A stretch of DNA of 64,000 bases from an uncultured Bacteroidales bacterium (GCA_900319645.1 ONPG01000002.1:186001-250000); one strand, 5' to 3'; positions 8,461-16,270 are shown, counted from the stretch's first letter. The notes: generated from the sequence alone by a model not told the origin. Numbers and translations are program-made.

Positions 8461-8955
8461 TTAGAATTTGTAGCGAACGCCGAGGGTGATACCATCGTAC
8501 AGACCGAGGGTGTTGAAGCCGAAGCCACCACCATTGTTGCTGTGACGACCTACAACACCAACAGACGGACGCCAGTCAACCGACAGTTGGAGGGGGAACC
8601 AGAAGTCATACTCGATACCGAAATGACCAGCTGCACCTACGAACCAATCCGGAGCCGTGAAGCCATAGATACCGGCAGCTCCACCGACACCCATGTACCA
8701 GTGCCATTCACCTTTCTCGTTCCAAGGAACAGTAGCACCGAACGGATCAATCCAGTCGTAGGTTACTTTACCATTGATACCCCAACCGCCCAGAACAGGG
8801 ATGTTGGCAGATACATCCAACATGTTAGCCTCACCAAAACCGTGTTGATAAGAGAAACCGAGACCGGAACCGAGGTTAGCTCCGATAGCACGGGGCTGTG
8901 CATAAGCCATTACGCTTGCCATAGCAAGCACTGCAATGAATAAATACTTTTTCAT
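8461..8955 (-). CDS. Small outer-membrane beta-barrel protein (164 aa)
   Basis: A signal peptide (residues 1-19, ending MAYAQ) precedes a sequence of alternating polar/aromatic strands rich in Gly, Trp, Tyr and Phe, ending in GVRYKF. The terminal Phe is the usual end of a barrel recognised by the BAM machinery. Length fits an eight-stranded OmpW/OmpX-size barrel, though I cannot name the family. It stands alone: the preceding gene pair ends with its own hairpin (9013-9061) and this gene has its own terminator. Function is unknown. Confidence 0.7.
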   Translation of the reverse strand: MKKYLFIAVLAMASVMAYAQPRAIGANLGSGLGFSYQHGFGEANMLDVSANIPVLGGWGINGKVTYDWIDPFGATVPWNEKGEWHWYMGVGGAAGIYGFTAPDWFVGAAGHFGIEYDFWFPLQLSVDWRPSVGVVGRHSNNGGGFGFNTLGLYDGITLGVRYKF

Positions 8956-9012
8956 TACCTTAAAATGTTTAAATTAGTGAATTGATTATTAAATTGTGTG
9001 TTCGTTGTGTGG

Positions 9013-9061
9013 TTTTCAGCAAACACCCGGAACTCCTGTGAAAAACCAGGAGACCGGGGTG
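9013..9061 (-). terminator. Long hairpin after the GGGtGRT gene
   Basis: Arms CACCCGGAACTCCTG and CAGGAGACCGGGGTG pair with few mismatches around an A-rich loop. A T7 run follows on the plus strand and only a weak one on the minus strand. It separates the Fe-S pair from the outer-membrane gene, so it probably ends the leftward transcript; the plus-strand T run suggests it can also stop rightward transcription. Confidence 0.5.
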
Positions 9062-9072
9062 CTTTTTTTCTT

Positions 9073-9111
9073 ACTTGTTGAGCGCCAAAGCTACGTTGAC
9101 GTTTGCAACGT
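9073..9111 (-). pseudogene. Duplicated C-terminal tail of the GGGtGRT gene
   Basis: Read on the minus strand this encodes VANVNVALALNK and a stop, close to the real C-terminus of the preceding gene (AVNVALALSK and stop). The two ends are separated by about 42 nt containing a hairpin (9122-9151, arms GGGTTGAGCCTCC and GGAGTCTCGACCC). It looks like a leftover 3' end after insertion or duplication. Confidence 0.5.
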
Positions 9112-9153
9112 GTCCCCGTAGGCGGGTTGAGCCTCCTATTGGAGTCTCGACCC

Positions 9154-10164
9154 TTACTTGCTAAGAGCAAGTGCTACGTTGACTGCGCAAGCGACAGTAC
9201 ATCCTACCATCGGGTTGTTGCCGATGCCGAGGAAGCCCATCATCTCTACGTGTGCCGGAACGGAGCTCGAACCTGCGAACTGAGCGTCGCTGTGCATACG
9301 GCCGAGGGTATCGGTCATACCATAGGAAGCAGGACCTGCCGCCATGTTATCCGGGTGCAAGGTACGACCTGTACCACCACCGGAAGCAACACTAAAGTAC
9401 GGTTTTCCGGCGAGGATACGCTCTTTCTTGTACGTACCTGCTACCGGGTGCTGGAAGCGGGTCGGGTTGGTGGAGTTACCGGTGATGGAAACATCCACGT
9501 TCTCGTGCCAGAGGATAGCTACACCCTCACGAACATCGTCTGCACCGTAGCAGTTCACCTTTGCACGCGGACCATCGCTGTATGCTTTCTTGCGAACGAT
9601 CTTGAGTTCGCCGGTAAAGTAGTCGAACTCGGTCTGTACGTATGTGAAACCGTTGATACGGCTGATGATCATAGCGGCGTCTTTGCCCAGACCGTTGAGG
9701 ATGCAGCGGAGCGGGTTCTTACGAACCTTGTTCGCCATCTCAGCGATCTTGATAGCACCTTCTGCGGCTGCGAAGGACTCGTGTCCTGCCAGGAAAGCAA
9801 AGCACTGGGTCTCCTCGCGGAGCAGACGAGCTGCCAAGTTACCGTGACCGATACCGACCTTACGGTCGTCAGCTACAGAACCCGGGATACAGAATGCCTG
9901 CAGACCGATACCGATGGCCTCGGCGGCGTCAGCGGCGTTCTTGCAGCCTTTCTTCAGCGCGATGGCGGTGCCCACTACGTAAGCCCATTTCGCGTTCTCA
10001 AAACAAATACGTTGGGTCTCCTCGCATGTCAGATAAGGATCGAGGCCGTATTGCTCGCAAATCTGGTTAGCCTCCTCGATGGAAGCGATACCGTTAGCGT
10101 TCAGAGCGGCGAGAATCTGTTTCTCGCGGCGGTCTTGCGACTCAAATTTTACTTCACGAATCAT
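9154..10164 (-). CDS. GGGtGRT-family protein (336 aa)
   Basis: The sequence carries the family's name-giving motif near residue 262 (SGGGTGRTLHPDNMAAGP), followed by a conserved C-terminal GMTDTLGRMHSDAQF region. This family of about 330 residues is widespread in anaerobes and is usually encoded next to an NifU-like Fe-S scaffold gene, exactly as here (12 nt downstream of it). Its biochemical role is not established. Several conserved Cys residues (CEQYGLDPYLTCEE near 37-50, and the C-terminal CTVACAV) would fit a metal- or Fe-S-linked task. No signal peptide or membrane segment, so it is cytosolic. The 3' end was duplicated (see 9073-9111). Confidence 0.8.
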   Translation of the reverse strand: MIREVKFESQDRREKQILAALNANGIASIEEANQICEQYGLDPYLTCEETQRICFENAKWAYVVGTAIALKKGCKNAADAAEAIGIGLQAFCIPGSVADDRKVGIGHGNLAARLLREETQCFAFLAGHESFAAAEGAIKIAEMANKVRKNPLRCILNGLGKDAAMIISRINGFTYVQTEFDYFTGELKIVRKKAYSDGPRAKVNCYGADDVREGVAILWHENVDVSITGNSTNPTRFQHPVAGTYKKERILAGKPYFSVASGGGTGRTLHPDNMAAGPASYGMTDTLGRMHSDAQFAGSSSVPAHVEMMGFLGIGNNPMVGCTVACAVNVALALSK

Positions 10165-10176
10165 AGTGTCTCCTCC

Positions 10177-10878
10177 TTAGTTTTTGCGTGGATCAATCGA
10201 TTTAACTGCACCTTGCTCTTTGGTCGTGCGGCCATAGGTACCGGTTACGCTCTTGAGCGCCTCATCTGCCGGAACACCTTTCTTGACAGCGTCCATGAAC
10301 TTGCCCATGTGAACGTACTCATATCCGCAAACCTCATTGTCCTCGTCGAGGAACTCCTTGGTGATGTAACCTTCGGTGAGCTGCAGGTAGCGAACACCTT
10401 TCGCCTTGGTCGAATACAGCGTACCGCACTGGCTGACGAGTCCCTTACCGAGGTCCTCCAGACCTGCGCCGATGGTCAGACCGCCCTCCGAGAACGCAGA
10501 CTGCGTACGACCGTAAACGATCTGCAGGAAGAGCTCACGCATAGCGGTGTTGATAGCGTCGCAAACAAGGTCGGTGTTGAGTGCCTCCAGAATCGTCTTG
10601 CCCGGCAGAATCTCAGCAGCCATCGCGGCGGAGTGGGTCATACCCGAGCAACCGATGGTCTCTACCAGAGCCTCCTCGATCACACCGTCTTTTACATTCA
10701 GACTCAGCTTGCAGCAACCCTGCTGGGGTGCACACCAGCCGATACCGTGCGTCATACCCGAGATGTCTTTGATCTCAGTAGCCTTCACCCATTTGCCCTC
10801 TTCGGGAATAGGAGCCGGTCCGTGCTTCGGACCTTTGGCTACTACGCACATTTCTTGTACTTCTTTCGAATAAATCAT
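10177..10878 (-). CDS. NifU-like iron-sulfur cluster assembly scaffold-type protein (233 aa)
   Basis: Conserved pieces are GWCAPQQGCCKL near residues 47-58, an ETIGCSGMTHSAAMAAEIL segment near 73-92 (the NifU/IscU-like Cys loop and helix) and a Cys near 105 (TDLVCDAIN). These match the family annotated as Fe-S cluster assembly scaffold that travels with GGGtGRT proteins. It probably holds a metal cluster for transfer to client proteins in the cytosol. The start at 10878 (MIYSKEVQEMC) is the first ATG and is 39 nt after the 50-residue small gene. It forms a two-gene operon with the downstream GGGtGRT gene, and could be read from the zeta-toxin promoter as well. Confidence 0.75.
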   Translation of the reverse strand: MIYSKEVQEMCVVAKGPKHGPAPIPEEGKWVKATEIKDISGMTHGIGWCAPQQGCCKLSLNVKDGVIEEALVETIGCSGMTHSAAMAAEILPGKTILEALNTDLVCDAINTAMRELFLQIVYGRTQSAFSEGGLTIGAGLEDLGKGLVSQCGTLYSTKAKGVRYLQLTEGYITKEFLDEDNEVCGYEYVHMGKFMDAVKKGVPADEALKSVTGTYGRTTKEQGAVKSIDPRKN

Positions 10879-10917
10879 GTGGATTAATTATTGGTTATTT
10901 GTTATTGTTGATTTTTA

Positions 10918-11070
10918 TTAAATAGCTACTGTGAATGGATCGACGAACTTGACTTGGCCGTTCTCACTGAAAACGAGCGGCTGATTGTCGCGGCGATGTT
11001 GTTCTACTATTTGGCGATGGGTTATTTTCAGCCCTTCGTTAATTTTGGACTCCAATTCTCGTTCGCTCAT
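10918..11070 (-). CDS. 50-residue protein coupled to the zeta-toxin gene (candidate antitoxin)
   Basis: The frame runs from ATG at 11070 to TAA at 10918 and encodes MSERELESKINEGL...HRRDNQPLVFSENGQ...VDPFTVAI. Its ATG overlaps the zeta-toxin stop codon (ATGA), a sign of coupled translation. A second copy at 55954-56106 is about 66% identical by eye, and the differences are mostly conservative (V/I, K/R, F/Y), so this is a real gene under protein-level selection. It is helical in the first 30 residues with a short basic patch (HRR) and a strand-like end. It could be the antitoxin partner of the kinase-like toxin, but gene order is toxin first, so this remains inference. Confidence 0.8.
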   Translation of the reverse strand: MSERELESKINEGLKITHRQIVEQHRRDNQPLVFSENGQVKFVDPFTVAI

Positions 11071-11654
11071 ATGTTTTGTATTATTTGGTTCCACATTTGC
11101 GATTCTGTCACTTCGATTTCCTCGCCTTGGTTTCTTTTTCTTGCAACCAATATAGCCGGTGTTTGGACATTGTTGTACACAAGCAAGCTATCACAAACCG
11201 GCGCATACAAATGTATCAGGTTGTTGATGCCACGTTTGAAACGGCGGCGGATATCTTTTTCCGGAATGTTGTGTCCACCTTGTGCTACCCGCTGCGCTAC
11301 ACGTTGGATGGCTTGCTCGGGCGTTTCGAGATAAAAGAACAATAAATGCACCTTATATCCCAACTTCTGCGCGCGCTTGACCAAGCTCACGTACGAACGA
11401 GTGGAGAGGGTCGTTTCTATAGCAAAGTCCACTTTTTGGGGCAGTAGCTCTTCTATGCGTGCCAGCATGATTCTTCCGGCCTGTATGGCAACTGTCTCGG
11501 GGGCAAAGGGTGACAAACCGCGTGCGATCTCATCTGCATTTACGAAATTCGGGCAATGCAATATTTCGGGGAGCAGGTTAAAGGACGCGGTGGTTTTTCC
11601 GGCTCCATTCGGGCCTGCGATAATATACAAATTCGGCTTTGCCACTCGTTTCAC
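11067..11654 (-). CDS. Zeta-toxin-like AAA family ATPase/kinase (195 aa)
   Basis: The Walker A motif GPNGAGKTT (about residues 14-22) follows a strand (LYIIA), and a catalytic-region NADEIARGLSPF resembles zeta toxins, which phosphorylate UDP-N-acetylglucosamine. Later FAIETTLSTRSY and a basic helix (RVAQRVAQGGHNIPEKDIRRRFKRG) match this P-loop kinase family. It is cytosolic. The start is a GTG at 11654, only about 7 nt after the expected transcription start, so the leader is nearly absent. The downstream 50-residue gene overlaps by 4 nt. Chromosomal zeta-type genes in Bacteroidota are common and toxin activity is not proven; it may be a different small-molecule kinase. Confidence 0.75.
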   Translation of the reverse strand: MKRVAKPNLYIIAGPNGAGKTTASFNLLPEILHCPNFVNADEIARGLSPFAPETVAIQAGRIMLARIEELLPQKVDFAIETTLSTRSYVSLVKRAQKLGYKVHLLFFYLETPEQAIQRVAQRVAQGGHNIPEKDIRRRFKRGINNLIHLYAPVCDSLLVYNNVQTPAILVARKRNQGEEIEVTESQMWNQIIQNI

Positions 11655-11668
11655 ACTCTTTGCGGCTG

Positions 11669-11699
11669 CAAAGTTACTGCTTTTTTTTTACATATGCAA
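11669..11699 (-). promoter_or_regulatory. Promoter of the zeta-toxin operon
   Basis: TTGCATATGT is followed by an A tract and TAACTTTG (11669-11676), with 23 nt from box start to box start. It belongs to the conserved promoter family described in the findings. Confidence 0.7.
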
Positions 11700-12056
11700 G
11701 CGCACGCGTGATTTTCTGCAATTTTTTTAGTTTTTGCAAGGTGAATGTTTGAAAATACGGAAATGTATGCTCTTTGTTAGCGCAAACGGCATTTCGTTTC
11801 CGCCGGAATTTTTGGAGAATCATTCTCCCGCTTGTCTCCCGTTAGTGTTCCGAGAATATCCCCCTAATCACCCAGTTATCACCACCTAATCACCCCCTAA
11901 TCACCCCCTTTTTGGAAACAAAAAACCATCCACGAGGTATCGCCGATGGGCTTGGGCTTATCCAAAAAATCTTTATAGTAGTCAACAATTAAAGACAATT
12001 ATCAACAATTAATTAAAATGTGGGTGTGCCAAAATAGATTTGACACACCCTGTGTA
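11700..12056. other. Intergenic region with short tandem repeats and a hairpin
   Basis: No convincing gene. At about 11858-11911 a unit close to CCCCCTAATCA is repeated about four times. At 11990-12015 there is a CAATTA-type repeat. At 12022-12050 arms GGGTGTG and CACACCC form a hairpin, a possible terminator for the leftward toxin/RNA unit. Confidence 0.5.
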
Positions 12057-12106
12057 TTATCCCATCGCCTCGTCGGTTTTAATTGATAAACGGTTATTAT
12101 ATGTCA

Positions 12107-12253
12107 TAAAAAAAAGTGAGCCAACTGCAACTGGTTCATTCGGGCTACCACACCCACTATCTTCCAATATATGCAGAAAGCTCACGCTATAAACGTGAGC
12201 GTTTCGCATTATTCTCGGAAAGATAGTATTCGTTTTGTGGTAGTTTGAATGAA
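12107..12253 (-). ncRNA. Structured RNA, copy C (novel family with copies A and B)
   Basis: On the minus strand five nested stems can be drawn (plus coordinates): P1 12135-12141 with 12247-12253, P2 12145-12152 with 12236-12243, P3 12156-12165 with 12217-12227 (one bulge), a short P4, and P5 12180-12186 with 12194-12200 (CGCTCACG/CGTGAGC on the minus strand). The order, the A-rich and C-rich bulges, and the CTCACG/CGTGAG hairpin match copies A (30341-30530) and B (56191-56380), while the sequences of P1-P3 are different. A T8 run (12107-12115) follows, as in an independent terminator. It lies just after the RelE-like gene. This copy is the most divergent of the three. Confidence 0.6.
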
Positions 12254-12290
12254 TCCTCAAATTTACGTCGGCAAGCAACGATGATTAATT

Positions 12291-12608
12291 CTAATTATGA
12301 TAAAGCAAACTATGACATGCATCAATCACGTATGCAACTAATTCTCCGGTTTCTTCTATCTTGTATATCCTATATGCAAAATGAAAATCTTCAGCAATAA
12401 ACTCTTTGTAGCCAGCGTCTATCCATGCTTGTTTATAGCGAGCGTTTGGATATATGGTTGCATATTTTTCGAGGGCACGAATAGCTTCGAATAAACGACT
12501 CTTTTTCTTTTCTACGGTCACCTCATCCAATGTTGGGTGCAAAGCCATAGAAATAGCATAGAACTCGGCTATCTGCACATGTACATTTTTGTCTATACGA
12601 ACGATCAT
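12291..12608 (-). CDS. RelE/ParE-like toxin (105 aa)
   Basis: The protein is small and basic, with an N-terminal helical half and a C-terminal part (FHFAYRIYKIEETGELVAYVIDACHSLLY) that resembles the antiparallel sheet of RelE/ParE-type proteins. These toxins cut mRNA on the ribosome or poison gyrase. The ATG at 12608 overlaps the stop of the upstream small gene (ATGA), the usual antitoxin-toxin arrangement. Some typical catalytic residues cannot be assigned by eye, so the family call is tentative. It is cytosolic and autoregulation by the antitoxin complex would be expected. Confidence 0.6.
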   Translation of the reverse strand: MIVRIDKNVHVQIAEFYAISMALHPTLDEVTVEKKKSRLFEAIRALEKYATIYPNARYKQAWIDAGYKEFIAEDFHFAYRIYKIEETGELVAYVIDACHSLLYHN

Positions 12609-12778
12609 GCTTTCGGATGATAGAAATCATGAATCATTTGAGAAATCTTTTGTTCCGATTCCTCAACGGATAAACTATTGTTCTCCAATTCGGTAAGATG
12701 CATCGTTGGATAAGACGCACTCATTCCGAGGTCGTAATTCGGCATGTCACCAGTATTGGGTATAACTGAAGGTCTCAT
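12605..12778 (-). CDS. Candidate antitoxin (57 aa)
   Basis: I start at the ATG at 12778 (MRPSVIPNTG) because the promoter at 12808-12838 places the transcription start at about 12801, downstream of every earlier in-frame start. The protein is acidic, with a disordered N-terminal part and a C-terminal helix (SVEESEQKISQMIHDFY) that could wrap the toxin. No DNA-binding fold is obvious. It overlaps the toxin gene by 4 nt (ATGA), implying coupled translation. Together they form a probable type II toxin-antitoxin operon with copy C of the structured RNA 3' of it. Confidence 0.6.
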   Translation of the reverse strand: MRPSVIPNTGDMPNYDLGMSASYPTMHLTELENNSLSVEESEQKISQMIHDFYHPKA

Positions 12779-12807
12779 AATTTGTATCCTTTCAATATTT
12801 TCCGCTG

Positions 12808-12838
12808 CAAATTTACTGCTTTTTTTTGATATATGCAA
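12808..12838 (-). promoter_or_regulatory. Promoter of the toxin-antitoxin pair
   Basis: TTGCATATATCA, an A tract, then TAAATTTG at 12808-12815, with the invariant 23-nt spacing. It fixes the antitoxin start at 12778. Confidence 0.7.
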
Positions 12839-12846
12839 GAGAAAAG

Positions 12847-12877
12847 AGAAAAATCGCCCCAAAAGAGCGATTTTTCT
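12847..12877 (-). terminator. Terminator after the 650-residue secreted protein gene
   Basis: Arms AGAAAAATCGC and GCGATTTTTCT (11 bp) close a 9-nt loop; the minus strand continues T/C-rich. Between it and the gene is a run of a GTTAAGCT-type 9-nt repeat (12878-12917). Confidence 0.75.
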
Positions 12878-12918
12878 GTTAAATTGTTAAGCTGTTAAGC
12901 TGTTAAACTGTTAAGCTG

Positions 12919-14871
12919 TTATTTTAATTTCTGGCCTGTTATGGTATATATCTTCTCGTTGCGGAGGATGTAGAACTGACCGTTTTGCAGTACTTTTTGC
13001 GGAACAGAGGTGGAATGAACGCTTTCTATGCCTTGCGGCAGGTAGAAAAACGTACCGTAGATGGAATAGTCCCAAGACGGGTTCGTCAAAAGTAACTGAT
13101 ACTCGCCTGATTCTGTGATTTGTAGCGTGATTTCGTCACGGAACGTGTCGGAGGTAGAAGCTTGCAAGTGAGCAGGCATTTTTGTCGGCGCATTGTGTTG
13201 CAGCGAATAGGCAATGTCCACACCAGTATGCTCACGGATGGTCAACTCATCGCCCCTCAACGTTGCTACTACTTGGTTCGGGTCCACAGGATCGACCGTA
13301 GAAGAACCCGGGTCGTCGCCAATGTACGTGAATAAAGGAATGGTGTCGGAAGGAGTATATGGATCATAATTATATACGCAACCATACTGCTCGCCCATTT
13401 CAGACACATAGACTTGCTCGCCGTTTTTGTAGGCGCAAAGAACAACTTGCCCTCTGCTATCAGCATAACCGTCATAACGATTGCCGCCAACAGGTCCGTC
13501 GGGTAGCCCTACGCCTTCTATCCATGTAATATATAACGGAAAGACCTCAAGATCTTCTTCCGGATGGGTAAAACCAGTGCTCAAGATAAAAGTTCGCGGA
13601 TTCGTCTCTAGTATTTCCTCGACAGTCATCGTCAAACCGTCCGGATTGTCCGAACCCATTCTTCCTACCCATAGATTGCTCAATACATCGCCAACTTGTG
13701 CGTTAAATGCGTACAATAGGTATTCGTGCGTGCTTTCTGCCGGAATATAATAAATGTCTGTATCATTTCCTTGACGTATAGCGCCTTTATACATGCCATC
13801 CTCTATCAGGCGAGTGTACACTATTTCGTTAATAACAGTGTCCGTTGTTAACCGGGAAGTAAACGTTCTATACGCCTCGCATCCCCCGCATGTTACATTG
13901 GATATTTCCAATATATTCCACTCGTCACAAAGGTGGTATGGTTTTGTTGAAGGGATACCGTTAAATTCGCAGCCATACCGTTCTGATTTAGAAGATGAAT
14001 AGACTTGTTCGCCGTTTTTGTAAGCACAGAGGAGTGTGTAAACACCAAGATCAGCCGGAACATCAGGAACAACGGCTTTACCCATCGGTGTTTCCGGAGA
14101 ACCGACACCTTCTATCCATTGAATAGATCCCGGTTCATATTCATATTTGACATCAATGGTAAAAATTCTCGTAGTGTCATCACTGATTGCTTGGACCACA
14201 GCTTGATAAGAATCTCCAAATCCACCGGCCCACAGATTCGACAAGGTATCTCCCACTTGAGCATTAAAGGCATATAACAAATACTCGTGCGTTTGCCATT
14301 CCGGAATATAATAGATGTCACGGTTGTTGCCCTCGCGTAGCGCGCCAACATAAGTTGAGCTGCCAGACACCAATCTCAAATACGTCTGTCCATTGATAAT
14401 GGTATCGGTAGTTAAGCGGTATTTGATAACTTGGTTGAAATTAATAGGTCCAAACGACTCGAAGCTCTCATGCCACACATTCCACTCGTCGCAGAGGGAG
14501 GGAAGTTGTGATGTATGGTCTGTCTCAATATGGCTCACTTGGATGTAGTCATAGCTGCCATGTTCGAAAGGAATGCCGGAAACAGTTGCCTTTGTGCCCA
14601 AAGGAATAGTATCCAGATACTCAATCAGTTGTCCTTTATCCGTTACCAGATAATACGTCTTGTCGCTTGTAACTAAAACTATCGTCAGGCAGGGCGGACA
14701 TGGTTCATCCGGTTCGCAAGGAAAACCTTCAGCTTGGAATGTTCCGTTTACTTCAATCCATAGTTGGGTCATGGTACGAATGGACGGCATACACCAGTTG
14801 CTTGCCTCATTAATCATCCACGCGCTGCTTACTATCGCAAGCACAAGCGCCAAAATCATCTTTCTTCTCAT
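12919..14871 (-). CDS. Secreted two-repeat surface protein (650 aa) with short C-terminal tail
   Basis: An N-terminal hydrophobic segment (residues 5-22) acts as signal peptide. Two related modules of about 180 residues follow (starting near residues 127 and 317): each has LCDEWN, then RLTTDTxIN, a YKGAIRQGN/YVGALREGN turn, DIYYIPxxxTHEYLLYAFNAQVGD and a closing IEGVGxPxxPxG. The modules are adhesin-like and have no catalytic residues I can recognise. The C-terminus ends in QFYILRNEKIYTITGQKLK, the short tail shared by other secreted proteins here. Its ATG overlaps the stop of the upstream TPR-HTH regulator (ATGA), so the two are co-expressed. Expected location is the cell surface. Confidence 0.75.
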   Translation of the reverse strand: MRRKMILALVLAIVSSAWMINEASNWCMPSIRTMTQLWIEVNGTFQAEGFPCEPDEPCPPCLTIVLVTSDKTYYLVTDKGQLIEYLDTIPLGTKATVSGIPFEHGSYDYIQVSHIETDHTSQLPSLCDEWNVWHESFESFGPINFNQVIKYRLTTDTIINGQTYLRLVSGSSTYVGALREGNNRDIYYIPEWQTHEYLLYAFNAQVGDTLSNLWAGGFGDSYQAVVQAISDDTTRIFTIDVKYEYEPGSIQWIEGVGSPETPMGKAVVPDVPADLGVYTLLCAYKNGEQVYSSSKSERYGCEFNGIPSTKPYHLCDEWNILEISNVTCGGCEAYRTFTSRLTTDTVINEIVYTRLIEDGMYKGAIRQGNDTDIYYIPAESTHEYLLYAFNAQVGDVLSNLWVGRMGSDNPDGLTMTVEEILETNPRTFILSTGFTHPEEDLEVFPLYITWIEGVGLPDGPVGGNRYDGYADSRGQVVLCAYKNGEQVYVSEMGEQYGCVYNYDPYTPSDTIPLFTYIGDDPGSSTVDPVDPNQVVATLRGDELTIREHTGVDIAYSLQHNAPTKMPAHLQASTSDTFRDEITLQITESGEYQLLLTNPSWDYSIYGTFFYLPQGIESVHSTSVPQKVLQNGQFYILRNEKIYTITGQKLK

Positions 14872-16112
14872 AGTATTGCTGTTTTATATAGTTTGTCTTG
14901 TAGTTGCCCGCCGGAAACGCCGAGTTTGTGGGCGGTGAGGTCTTTGAGTTTGCCGATACTTTTAGGCGAACAGTTGAGCATTCCGGCTATCTGTTTGTGG
15001 CTCAAGCCGATGAGTACAAGCACACAGATACGGATGTCCTGTTCGTTGAGACCTTGTGCGGACAGTTTGCCGGTAAAGGCATTGAAAATGCGGTCGGTTT
15101 GTGTGCAGAAAGTTGTGAAATCATCCCACGCCAGTTCCTGCCGGAGATTCTTGGATTCTTGCAGATGGCGGATGTTCTGCTCCAACTCAAAGAGGCGAGC
15201 CTGCTCAAAGTCCGATTTCTCGGATTGCAACCGGCGTTGCCTTTTGGCAATAAGTGTTGCCCAAACGAGCAAACATGTGCACAAGGCGAAGAGAAGTGCC
15301 ACAAGCCATAGAGAAGAATGCTTTTGCGGGCTTAATTCTTGCTGTAAGATCTCGACGGCTTTGGTCAGTTCGCCGTGTCGGACTTTGATGGCTTTCTGTA
15401 TGTCTGCACGCTGGGAAGAGAGGTCGCGGATGGTCTCTTTGTCAGCGGAATAGTCGTTGTGCGTCAGGATAAAATAGAGGTCATCCAGGGCAAAGAGATT
15501 TGTTGTTTCGGGCAGTAACAGTTGCGCATAGTACGTTGCCGAATCGTCGATTTGCAAAAAGGAGAACGCTTGTGCGCGGAGCGTGAGAAGGTAGTTGTTC
15601 GCAGGCGGCGTGGTATAGACGAGTACCGAGTCGTACTCTTGTTTGAAGAAGCAGGCTGCGGCTTTGGTCTCAATGATCTTGTCGGTTAATGGCGGTCGCG
15701 GATAGATATGTACGGCGGAATCGATGAGCGTCATTGCGGAGTCTTTGTGGCTCATCGCCGCCTGTTCCCACGCCATGTTATTGAGGGCATAAGCGTACGC
15801 AAGTGTGTCCTCGGCTTGTAGGAAATGTCCGGCCGAAAGTGCATAGACCTTGTAGGCTGTTTCATGTTCGTTCGCTTGCCGGCACATGTTCGCCATGTTG
15901 GAACAGATACGTCCGAGCAGGCCCTCGTCGTCGGTAGAGCAATGCGTCGCTTTGATGAACGTTCGCATGGCTTCCACCTGTTTGCCCTCTTCGCGCAACG
16001 CACGTCCTTGTTGATAGAGAGCGAGTGGGTCTTCTTCCGTACGAGAACACCCCGCCGCAAGCAGGCAGAGCATACAGAAAACGAATATGTAGCGGCTTAG
16101 TTTGAGGAACAT
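14868..16112 (-). CDS. TPR lipoprotein with membrane segment and C-terminal HTH (414 aa)
   Basis: The ATG at 16112 was chosen because it gives a clean lipoprotein signal (CMLCLLAAGC, Cys near residue 22) and follows a promoter at 16139-16169; the longer frame starts upstream of the promoter. Residues about 25-260 are TPR-like helical repeats, placed outside the inner membrane. A membrane segment (about 267-290, SSLWLVALLFALCTCLLVW) leads to a cytosolic coiled coil and a LuxR-type HTH (about 350-400, GLSHKQIAGMLNCSPKSIGKL). Such TPR-TM-HTH proteins occur in Bacteroidota and are assumed to sense peptides outside and bind DNA inside. The downstream secreted gene overlaps by 4 nt, so it is the obvious candidate target or partner. 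Confidence 0.8.
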   Translation of the reverse strand: MFLKLSRYIFVFCMLCLLAAGCSRTEEDPLALYQQGRALREEGKQVEAMRTFIKATHCSTDDEGLLGRICSNMANMCRQANEHETAYKVYALSAGHFLQAEDTLAYAYALNNMAWEQAAMSHKDSAMTLIDSAVHIYPRPPLTDKIIETKAAACFFKQEYDSVLVYTTPPANNYLLTLRAQAFSFLQIDDSATYYAQLLLPETTNLFALDDLYFILTHNDYSADKETIRDLSSQRADIQKAIKVRHGELTKAVEILQQELSPQKHSSLWLVALLFALCTCLLVWATLIAKRQRRLQSEKSDFEQARLFELEQNIRHLQESKNLRQELAWDDFTTFCTQTDRIFNAFTGKLSAQGLNEQDIRICVLVLIGLSHKQIAGMLNCSPKSIGKLKDLTAHKLGVSGGQLQDKLYKTAIL

Positions 16113-16138
16113 AGCACATGTCTTTTCAAAATCGAGTG

Positions 16139-16169
16139 CAAAATTACTGCTTTTTGCTGACATATGCAA
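16139..16169 (-). promoter_or_regulatory. Promoter of the TPR-HTH regulator operon
   Basis: TTGCATATGTCA, a partly A-rich spacer, then TAATTTTG (16139-16146), 23 nt box to box; transcription would begin near 16132, about 20 nt before the ATG at 16112. Confidence 0.7.
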
Positions 16170-16270
16170 GAAAAAGCATTTGAAAAATGTGAAATGCAAC
16201 TAAATGAAATACTGCAATTTACGAATAAGTGCGTTTGAAATGTGCGATTTAGGGGCAGATTTCCGTCGAT

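Noticed and set aside
9103..10887. A long rightward open frame (594 codons)
   Set aside because: It runs antisense to the two clear Fe-S-related genes and its protein is compositionally odd; it arises from codon bias of the real genes.
10954..11334. A 126-codon rightward frame across the zeta-toxin region
   Set aside because: It opposes two well-supported overlapping genes and has no signature.
12057..12278. A 73-codon open frame on the minus strand
   Set aside because: It covers the nested stems of RNA copy C, has no homology I recognise and no start context; the RNA explains the sequence better.
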